A stretch of DNA of 64,000 nt from Citrobacter europaeus (GTDB lineage: Bacteria; Pseudomonadota; Gammaproteobacteria; Enterobacterales; Enterobacteriaceae). This document shows, in pieces, positions 1 to 10,300 of the stretch. Numbering within the stretch: the stretch's first letter is position 1; the number at the start of each line of letters is the position of its first letter. The stretch is taken from assembly GCA_020099315.1 (NCBI GenBank), contig CP083650.1:3906001-3970000 (forward strand). The letters run 5' to 3'. The notes under the pieces are model-generated. The model was not told where the DNA came from, made no database searches, and saw nothing but the letters and a program-made list of their open reading frames with translations. The translations under genes and the position numbers were made by a program.

Positions 1-961
1 TCCTGGCGTGACCCACGGTGAAATGCTGGACTTGTCCCATTCGCTCGGCCAAAAGCTGACGGCCTTTTACGCCACCGGGATGTCAGACCAACAGCCGGTG
101 GCCTACACCAGCATGGTGCCGTTTAGCGCCGGAGATAACGCCCAGTCATTGCTGATTCAGGCCGATCGCCTGCTGGTAGAAGCCGAAACGCGCACCGATC
201 ATCAGGTCGTTCCCACCGCAGAGGTACCTGCGAGTACAGAAGATCAGCATTTGTGGTTTGTTCGTCTGGAGCATGCGCTGGAAAACCAGCAGTTCCAGTT
301 GGTTTATCAGCCGGTGGTCGATTGCCGCCAGCCCGACAAAATTCTGCATTACAAGGTGCTGTCGCGCATCATTGATGAACAAGGTAATACCCTTACCGCC
401 GGTCGATTCCTGCCGTGGATCCACCGCTTTGGCTGGAGCCAACGCCTCGATAAAGTGATGCTGAAACTAACGTTGAATCAGTTGAAAACCGCGCCCGGAA
501 AATTGGCATTGAGTATCTCCGGGAGCTCTGTCGCCAGTGCGACCGCCATTGCTGAGCTGCTCCACCCGCTGCGTTATTCACCGAAATTAGCCAGTCAGTT
601 GATTCTGGAACTGGATGAGAACCAACTGCCAGGCCCTTATCAAATGGCGGCGTTTGTTAAAGCCGTCAGTCAGCACCGCTGCGCGCTGGGTCTGCAACAC
701 TTCGGTAGTCGTTTCGATATGATCGGCCATCTGTCACAGTGGGGACTTGCTTACCTGAAAATCGACAGCAGCTATATCCGCAATATTGATGAAGAAAACG
801 ATAAGCGTTTATTTATTGAAGTATTATGCAGCGCCACGCGCAGTATTGACTTGCCGCTCATTGCCGAACGGGTTGAAACACAAGGCGAACTGAAGGTATT
901 GCAGGAGTTAGGGATTGATGGCGCAATGGGCCAATTATTAGGTGAACCCGCACCGCTCTGA
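1..961 (+). CDS. lapD: LapD-like c-di-GMP receptor, C-terminal part (5' end outside window)
   Basis: The reading frame is open to the left edge, so this is the C-terminal part of a longer protein; an internal GTG at position 8 is not the likely start. The first ~60 residues look like the end of a degenerate GGDEF domain (an ADRLLVEAE-like end), followed by an EAL-type domain from about nt 260. The EAL motif reads KVL (nt 353-361), and AERVET replaces AEGVET, so catalysis is probably lost. KVL is the same substitution known from Pseudomonas LapD, which binds c-di-GMP and sequesters the periplasmic protease LapG. The neighbouring adhesin with a LapG-type site supports this. A lapG gene would be expected upstream of the window. 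LapD function is inferred from family and context. Confidence 0.8.
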   Translation, partial: PGVTHGEMLDLSHSLGQKLTAFYATGMSDQQPVAYTSMVPFSAGDNAQSLLIQADRLLVEAETRTDHQVVPTAEVPASTEDQHLWFVRLEHALENQQFQLVYQPVVDCRQPDKILHYKVLSRIIDEQGNTLTAGRFLPWIHRFGWSQRLDKVMLKLTLNQLKTAPGKLALSISGSSVASATAIAELLHPLRYSPKLASQLILELDENQLPGPYQMAAFVKAVSQHRCALGLQHFGSRFDMIGHLSQWGLAYLKIDSSYIRNIDEENDKRLFIEVLCSATRSIDLPLIAERVETQGELKVLQELGIDGAMGQLLGEPAPL

Positions 962-966
962 TAAAA

Positions 967-1039
967 GCAGGCAGCCTTGATACGCTTGTATGTTGCCGGA
1001 TGGCGCTTCGCTTATCCGGCCAACAAACTCACTGCCTGC
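967..1039. repeat. REP palindrome nested in a larger inverted repeat
   Basis: A REP-type palindrome (GCCGGAT...ATCCGGC, 995-1021) sits inside an 8-bp perfect inverted repeat GCAGGCAG/CTGCCTGC (967-974 and 1032-1039). It lies between convergent genes, so it may form a bidirectional terminator or mRNA-stabilising hairpin. Confidence 0.75.
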
Positions 1040-1044
1040 GTCAG

Positions 1045-1320
1045 CTAAAAAATACGATCATCACCGCCTAGTAGTTGTTCTAACCCGCCAAGTTCCTGGC
1101 GCGCGTTCGCACGATTCAATAATTTAACCTGCGCCATCGGCGGGAGATCGGTAATGGCAATCACGCCTTTACGCATCAACAGGTAAATCAGATCGTCGAG
1201 CACGCGCACCATCTCGAGGTCGCTTTTTTGCAACGTCGCTAAAGCCTGCTGGTTGCCATTTTCCGGGCTTTTTGCCCCGCCTTCTGCCTGCACGTTTGCA
1301 GCAGATGAATCAGAATTCAT
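1045..1320 (-). CDS. small conserved protein downstream of the adhesin
   Basis: A 91-residue soluble protein with no signal peptide or membrane segment. The N-terminal ~30 residues are polar and low complexity. The rest is likely helical, with a DLEMVRVLDDLIYLLMRKG stretch followed by ITDLPPMAQVKLLNR. From memory this resembles a small bacterial family sometimes misnamed tryptophan synthase beta-like; no enzymatic residues are visible. It starts 62 bp after the adhesin stop on the same strand, so it is probably cotranscribed. A role in adhesin production or its regulation is only a guess from position. Confidence 0.65.
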   Translation of the reverse strand: MNSDSSAANVQAEGGAKSPENGNQQALATLQKSDLEMVRVLDDLIYLLMRKGVIAITDLPPMAQVKLLNRANARQELGGLEQLLGGDDRIF

Positions 1321-1382
1321 ATCAATGCCTTTTCATTTTGCAAGATGCTGCTGCCCTGTTTACGCAAGGCAGCAGGCAATCG

Positions 1383-4300
1383 TTAGTGGGTGTGGTTTTG
1401 ATCGGGTTTAGCAATCAGGTGATCTAACGAGTAGCTCGGAGAATGCATCTCGCTACTTGCCGGACCAGACAGCGCGGTATCTATTCCATGCGCCACTTTT
1501 GCCGGACTGGCGATCAAGTGATGATCGCCGCCGCTTTGAATGTACTTCGCAATATCTACGCCTTCATGCAGTTCGCGCGCCAGATCGCTGAGATCGACTT
1601 TTTCGAGTACGCCCTTCGCCTTATCGTCAGCGCTGAGCACGGCTGTCGCTTGGCCGTGCCCGGTTGCTGCTGGCGCGTAAGACAGAGACAATGCATTGTC
1701 ATCGAACAGGTTATGCAGCGCATGTTGCATCGCAGCATGATTCCCTTTATCCACCGTATGTCCTTTCACTGGCGTGGGATCGTCCATCGTCACGTTCAGC
1801 GTTTGGCTATAAGGCGTAGTATTGCCGTGGTCATCATGCGCCTCAACCAATACGTTTACCCGGTTATGACCTGCACGGAATGCGGAGGTATCGGCCTCAA
1901 TGTCATAGGTCAGCCCATTATTGCCCTGATGAAGAATGGCATCGTACTGGTGACCATTTACCAGCGCTTTAATATGCTCGCCATCATGCACATCACCGCT
2001 CACGCTGCCGGTAATATGCGTGACGGTATGCTGTGATTCCGCGCGTGAGATATGGTTATCCCCGGTAACTTTATCGACGATAAGCGTGGCGTCTGCCTGT
2101 TGATCAACCGAATAGCTGTGGGACGTTGTCTTTGAATACGGATTGCCCGGCGCATCATGGCCTTTGACCTCCACCGAAAATGTGGTGTTCACTTCCATGA
2201 CATGACTGTCCACATCAACGTGATAAACCCGATCGCCATTGCTCAGCGTATCTACCGAACCGGTAAATTCCTGACCGCCAATGTTTAATTTGATCGAATC
2301 CCACACATCCACATCACCGCCAAGATGCCCGGTTACCCTCACCGTCGCTCCAGTGAGTTCCTGATGATTGAGAACGTTATCCTGGGTGACATTATCAATA
2401 TCCATCGTTCCCGCAGCGGTCCTGTCAATGGTGATGGCCTTACTGGTATCGATTTTTCCATGGTTGCCGGAATCATCGTGGGCAATGACATGAGCGGTAA
2501 TATTTTGATCGTGAAGCAGGTCGGCCGTACTGGCCTCGACGCTAAACACTTTTTGACCACTGCTGTCTTTCACATCAGCAACCAGATCTTTACCGTTAAC
2601 CGTGACAGTCACCTGATCGCCGACGTCTACATCTCCCGTCACATGACCGCTGATGATGGTTTTCGCTTGCTGCGTTTCCAGGTCATTCAGCACGTCGTCT
2701 GTCGTCACGTCATCCAGTATGATGGCGGCATTCAGCTGCGTGTCGATAGTGACCGTTTTGTCGTTCACGGCATGCATTGGGTTCAACGCCGAATCCTGTC
2801 CTTGCACACTCACATGGATAGTTGGGTCGTTTTGCAGTCCAGTCGTGCTCACCATCGCTTTGTAGCCCAGCTGTCCGTTCATATGCGGCAGCTCAATAAC
2901 ACGCGTATGTACCGTGACGCCATCGATGAGAATGGCAACTTTATCACCGAGATGCACATCGCCATCCACCGTACCACTCACCTCAACGCTACCGCCTTTC
3001 ACTTCATCAGCATTGATAATATCGTCGCCGCCGACGGTGTTGATGGTCACACTGCCGCCTGCCGTTTTATCAATCGAGTAGCCCTGCGTGAAACTGGCTG
3101 GCTGCACGTTACCGTGATCGTCATATCCTGAAACGGTGGCGACAATGGCGCTGTCGGCCAGCAGGTCTTGGGTGTAGATATCCACGCTGTAGTGATGATT
3201 ATTATCGACAGTCGCCGCATAAGGGTTGCCGTTAACCGTCAGCGTCACCTTATCGCCCGGGTGCACATCTCCTGAGACCGACCCCGTTACGGTCATCTTA
3301 TGCTGCTGCGACTCCTGCGCATTAAGCACATTGTCATCGGCAATTTTATCAATCGTCACGCCAGCATTAGCGCTCAGATCGACCACGACATGGCTGCTGG
3401 CGGAGGCACTGCCCTGATTGCCATGAGCATCCGTCGCCAATACCGTCGCGACAACATCCGGATCATTATGCAGGTCGTTGATACTGACCTTCGTGGACCA
3501 GGCCCAGTGTCCGTGTTTATCATCATGCACTACCGCGGTCAGCGTATTGCCATTAACCTGCAGGCTCACCACGCTCCCGTCATGAATCCCTTCACCGCTT
3601 ACCGTACCGCTGATGGTGGTTTTACCGCTTTGCGCTTCCGCCGCATTGATAACATCATCACCGGCAATCTTATCCATCGTTATCTGCAGCGGGTTATCCG
3701 TGTCGATGGTGATGGTTTTCTGCACCGAGTCTGTCGCAATCCCCGCCGTAACAGAGACATCAAACGTTGGATGCGCCTGCAGTTCACTCGTCGGCACATC
3801 CACTTCGTATGCCAGTTGCCCCGGCATCGTCGGGATAGTCATGACGTGCCCGGAGTACTGCACATGATTGATGGTGACAATAACATTGTCTCCGGACTGA
3901 ACGTCGCCGGTGACCAGACCTCGGATAGCCGTGGTTCCTTTTTGCGCTTCATCGTGGTTGAGAACGTCATCGCCCGCCACTTTATCAACGGTGAGATGCA
4001 CGGTCGGTTGGTGCGGCGGTGTGGTGCCAGTACCTGTTGTCGACGGGGTGTGCATACCATAAGGAGTATTGGCTGGAACAGCGATATTGCCTAACCATGG
4101 AAGGTCAATAAACTTATGTTCTACCGCCGTTGCCGTATTGCCATGATCATCATGAGTGGTGATGGATACCGTGATATTACCGTCATCATGCCAGGCCCCT
4201 GAAACAACATTAAACGTGTAACCCAGCTTTCCATCCGGCAGCGTGATCACATTAGTTTGCAACTGGCCGCCGCCGACATCGACCGTAACCACATCGCCAG

Positions 4301-7300
4301 ACTGTGCGTCTGGATCAACATGCCCCGTTACCGTGATGAATTCGGGACGTCCGTGCGGATTGAGGCTTTGACCCCCCTGAGACATCGCAGAGTCAATCGT
4401 TATCCCGGCATCTGCAACGGTATCAACCACCACAGGCATGTCATCGTGCCCGTGTGCAATATTGCCTGCGTCATCTTTTGCCGTTACTTCGGCATGGATG
4501 TTCGGATCCAGAAGCAGATCCAGGGTCGACACCTTAGTGCTGAAAGCCCGCTGGCCGCCGTGATCTTCCACCTGCGCATAGTAGATCTGATGATTGATGG
4601 TCAACTCAACGGTATCGCCGATTTTGACATCGCCTCCCACCGTACCCGTAACCGTCGTTTGCGGATTAAGGGCTGCGTCGTGGTTAATCACCCCACCACC
4701 GCTACCGGTGAAGATCGGATCAATATGCACAATCGCGTCAATCTTATCGTCAATGACCACGGTACTGTGCGCATCTGCCGTCGCGTTATTACCTGCCGCA
4801 TCGGTAGTGGTGATGGTTGCAGTAATATGCGGATCGTTTTGCAGCCACTGGGTATCCACCTTAATGGCGTAACCCAACGTTCCCAGATTTGGCAGGTCCA
4901 CCACGGTGGCATCAACCGTATGGCCACCAATATTCAGGTGCACCACATCATTAATTTTTGCATCGCCACCGACCGTACCGCTGACGATCGTCGTGGTTTG
5001 CCCTAATTCAATCTGATTCAATACATCATCGCCCGTTACCGGATCGATAGTGATTGAGGCTTTCGCTTCAGCGTCCAGCGTAACCGTATGATGCGCTGTA
5101 ATTTGCGCATGGTTCAGGGCATCGTCCGTGATATCCATGGTGACGTCGATATGCGGATCGGCAACCAGATCGGCCGTGGCAACCGGAATATGGAAGCCCA
5201 TCTGCTGATTGCCGCGATCTTCCACCACGCCTGAATAGTTGTGTCCATTGATGGTCATGGTGAACGGATCGCCCGGATGAACTTCACCGCTCACCGTACC
5301 GCTCACTATCGTATAGCCATGCATTTGCTCAGCAAGGTTCAGCGTATTATCCGGCGTCACGGCATCAATGGTTATCTGCGCATCCACACGGGTATCGATA
5401 ATAACGGTGGTTTCTGCATTGGCCGTAGCCGGGTTGCCCGCGCCATCAGTGGTGCTGACCGTCGCGGTTAAATGCGGATCGGAGATCAGGTCGGCAGTAC
5501 TGACTTTAATGCTGTAGCCGAGAACCCCGCCTCCTACGTCACTCACTTTCCCCGTCAGGACGTGACCATTCACGGTAAGGTAAACAACGTCATTGACATG
5601 AACGTCCCCAGCCACTTTCCCGGTTACATACGTGAATGGCTGTTTTGATTCATCGCCATTAATCATATTGTCGCCAGTGACGGGATCAATTGTCAGCATG
5701 GCTTTCGCATGTAAATCAACCACCAGATCGTGCGATATCTCCGCTTTCTGGAAATTATGCACATTATCTTCGCCGACTACGCGGGCCACGATATGCGGGT
5801 CTTTGACCAGATCGCGGCTCAGAACGTCCAGCTTATATCCCAGCGCATTGTTATGCTCCGGGAGTCGCTGAACGGTTGTTTCGTAGGTATGTCCATGTAC
5901 GATAACCTGAACTTTATCCCCGACATGCACATCGCCGCCGCCAACCGTCCCCATCACCTCAGTGAGGTGTTTCGCGGCTTCTGCACCGTTGAGCTTGTCA
6001 TCGCCCGCTACCGTATCAACGGTAATTCTGGCCCCGGCATGGTTATCAATATGGACGTCATGGGTTGCGGTGGTAATGACCTCATTTTTAACCGCATCGT
6101 GGGAGATAACCGTGACGCTCACGGTCACATTTTTATCCTGGTTACCTTTGTTATCGCTGAACGCCGTTGAGTCGACCGGGACCTGATAGCCTAAGTGACC
6201 GCCCCCGAGATCAATCACCTTGCCGTTAAACGTCTGGTGATTGATTTCTACGATCACCGCATCGCCAACCTGCGCATCACCGCCGACCTTACCGCTGATG
6301 AGCTGCATCGGCGTATCCAGCTCAAGATGGTTAAGGTTGTTGTCATCAGTGACGCTATCAATAGTGACGGTGCTTTGCGCTTGCGTATCCAGCGTAACGC
6401 TTCGATGCTCTACCGCCACCGCCTGATTGCCCGCAGCGTCGTGGCTGACCAGCGTCACCATCACGTCGTTGCTGCCTTCCTGCAACACACCCGTTGGAAC
6501 AAACACGTCGTAGCGCAGAACGCCGTGCTCGTTAACCACCGTGCCGCTAAAGTCCTGATTTTGCCCCTGCACGTGAACAGTCACCACGTCACCCGCTTTG
6601 GCATCCAGACCTTTCGCGATACCGCTAATCAGCGTCGGCATGCGGTTTTCAATGGCGTTCACCACATCATCCGATGCCACTACATCAGTCGTTACCTCGT
6701 TTTTGGCAAAATTATCGATGTGAATTTTATGGCTATCGGTAGCGATGGCAAGGTTACCCGCCGCATCATGAGAGGTGACAGTGACATGCACATCGACATC
6801 CGTTAACACATGGACGCTATTATTCGCAAAGGCTGATGAGTCAACATCAATGCGGTAACCCAGATGCCCGTGACCAAGGTCAATGACCTGGCTTGCGTAC
6901 TGATGACCATTAACGTCCAGTTGAATGGGATCGCCAACTTTCGCATCTTCACCATCGACGATGCCGGTAATGCGCTGTGTTGCCGCAGACAGTTCCTGGA
7001 AATTGATGACATTGTCCGTGGCAATGTTATCCAGTGAGATAGCGTTTTGCGCATGAGTATCAACCGTGATAATCCGGTGCGACTCACTGGTCACTGCGTT
7101 GCCCAGCGCGTCATGGCTCAACAGGGTCGCAACTACCGCATTCTTACCTTCATGCAAGGTTCCATGCGGCAGAACCACTTCATAGCGTAGCTGACCGTTA
7201 TCGTTGACCACCGTGCCGTTAAAGTCTTGCCCATGAACGCTTATTTTTACCGCATCCCCCTCCCGGGCATCGCCACCGGCTACGATACTAATAATGGTGG

Positions 7301-10300
7301 GCATCCGGTTTTCACTGGCGTTGACCACATTGTCCGTCGCCACTGCGTCAATCTTGAGGGTGTTTTCCGCGTAGTTATCGATATGAACTTTATGGGAATC
7401 GGTCGCGATCGCCAGGTTACCCGCGGCGTCATGAGAAGTCACCATTGCGGTAATTTTCACATTCGTCAGCACATGACCGCTGTTATCGGCGAATGCAGAC
7501 GAGTCTACATCGATGCTGTACCCCAGTTTTCCGCGGCCAAAATCAATCACCTTACCGCTGTACTGATGGCCGTTTATCTCCAGTAAGACCGGATCGTTGA
7601 CCTTCGCATCTTCACCGCCAACAAAACCGGTAATCGTCTGTTTAGCCGCCGTTAGCTCTTGATAATTCAACGCATTATCTACAGTGACGTCATGTATACG
7701 GACAGTATTATGCGCCTGCGTGTCCAGCGTGATGGTGCGATGCGCCAGAGCGGTAACTTCATTCCCCACCGCATCATGGCTGACAAGCGTTACCGCCACC
7801 TCATTTTTGCCTTCCAGCAAGGCCGTCTTCGGCAGTGCAACTTCATAGCGCAACTGGCCGTTATCATTAACGACCGTTCCGGTATAGTTTTGCCCACGCA
7901 TGCTAACAGTGACCACATCGCCTGCTCTGGCATCACCGCCGGCTGCACCGCTAATCAGCGTTACCATGCGGTTTTCAATGGCGTTGACTACGTCATCCGT
8001 CGCTACCGCGTCGATGCTGACCTGGTTGGTGGCAAAGTTATCAATGTGCACGTTGTGGGTGTCGGTGGCGATCGCCAGGTTACCCGCCGCATCGTGAGAG
8101 GTAACCGTGACCTTCACTTCCACATTACCGTCAATCGGTACGCTGTTGTTGGCAAAGTCTGAAGTGTCTACCGTGATACGGTAGCCCAGCGTATTGTTGC
8201 CTAAATCGATAACCTCCCCGCGGTACTGGTGACCGTTAATTTCGAGTTGAACCGGATCGCCAGGTTTAGCATCTTCATTGCTGCCGATGGAGCCGGAGAT
8301 GACCTGGTTACGTGAGTACAGCTCACTCCGATTCAGGGTGTTATCGCTGTCTACATCATTAATTGTCAGAGAGTTGTGCGCCTGAGTGTCCAGCATGATG
8401 GTACGGTGCGCGATCGCCGTTACTTCGTTACCTGCCGCATCGTGACTGACCAGGGTCACCACCACATCGTTTTTACCTTCCAGCAGCGTCCCTTTCGGTA
8501 ATGCCACTTCGTAACGCATCTGGCCGTTATCATCGACCACCGTTCCGGCAAATTTAAGCCCCTGCACGCTAACGACAACCGCGTCGCCCGCTTTGGCATC
8601 ACCGCCCGCCACGCCGCTAATCAGCGTGGTCATACGGTTTTCAATGGCGTTGACCACATCGTCCGTCGCTACCGCGCCAATGTTGACCTGATTAGTCGCG
8701 AGATTATCAATGTGTACGCTGTGAGTATCGGTGGCAATCGCCAGGTTGCCCGCCGCATCGTGAGAGGTGACTGTAACCTTCACTTCCACGTTACCATCAA
8801 CCGGCGTGCTGTTATTTGCAAAGTCAGATGAGCTCACCGCAACACGGTATCCCAGCCTGTTATTGCCAAGGGAGATAACCTGAGCGTGGTACTGATGACC
8901 GTTAATCTCCAGTTGCAGCGGGTCGCCAACTTTGGCGTCTTCGCCACTCACTGTGCCGGAAATCACCTGGTTGCGCATATACAGCTCTACACGATTCAGG
9001 GTGTTATCGTCGGTCACATTGTCGATGGACAGCGCGTTATGCGCCTGAGTATCCAGCACCACAGTGCGATGCGTTACGGCGGTGGCTTCATTACCTACAG
9101 CGTCATGGCTGACCAGCGTCACCTGCACATCGTTCGCACCTTCCTTCAGGGTTGCGGAAGGCACCACAATTTCATAGCGTAGCTGACCATGATCGTCGAA
9201 AACCGTGCCGTGAAACGCTTTGCCCTGAATGGTCAGCGTTACCGGATCGCCCGCTTTCGCATCACCGCTGGCAACGCCTGAAATAACGGTCGGCATACGA
9301 AACTCATTGGCGTTGACGACATCATCATTCGCCACCGTTTCAATGGTCACGGCATTTTGCGCAAACAGATCGTTGTTGACGTGATGATCGGTAGAAACCG
9401 TGGTGCTGTTTCCGGCATCGTCGACAGAGGTTAACGTGGCGTGAATGTTCGGGTCATTCAATAATCCCTGAGTCAGCACCGGGATGGTATAAGTCAGAGT
9501 CCCTGTCCCCGGGTCGGTAACAACGCCGGTATATTCCCGGCCATCGACCAGTAAGGAAATGAGATCGCCAGGCCTTGCATCACCGCCGACAATCCCGTGG
9601 ATTAACGTTTGCGGTTGGCGTGACTCTTCGAAGTTTATGAGGTTATCCGGCGTGACATTTTCAACGCTAATGCTGATATTTGGTCCAGTAATATCAATCA
9701 GCGCATGGTCAAAACTTTCCGCCGTCCGTCCCGTCACATCGGTCGCGATTGCCACAACTGTTACATTTCCAGGTACCAGTCCTGCCAGATCGGTAGCAAT
9801 ATTCCAGTGCCCGTTGTTAACCGGAACAGTTACGGTGAATGTGTTTTTTTGGCTATCGGTGAAGGTAAGCGTGACGTGATTTTGATTACTGGTGCCACTT
9901 AAATGGGTCTGGTGAAATTCGCTTTTGTTAATAAAACCATCGTTGCCGGCAAACTCGGTAATTTGCACTTCTGGCGGGAAAATATTCGCGGAGCCCTCGG
10001 TCACGCCTCCTATCGGCAGATTGATATCCCAGCCCGGACTACCGAGACCTTGAGTGTTAAAACCTGCTGTCGGATCAACCACCTGCCCGGTCAATTCAAG
10101 CTGCACCAGAGTATGACCGCCTCCGCCGCCCTCTAATGTTATCGGCGCTTCATTACCTGCAGCGGTGGCTTCCAGCACCTGCGTCGGATCAGCGCCTTCG
10201 GCAATGGCTTTTTGTGCGGCGGCAATATCCTGGGCACTACTCTCCGGGTTATGGCTGGCCTGTAACCCATGCTCGCCCCAGTGGCTGTTACGCCCGATAT

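Noticed and set aside
1443..2036. 197-residue frame antisense to the adhesin C-terminus
   Set aside because: Shadow frame; no start signal or recognisable domain.
2325..5006. Several 250-270 residue open frames antisense to the adhesin gene
   Set aside because: They repeat with the Ig-domain periodicity and have protein composition typical of shadow frames.
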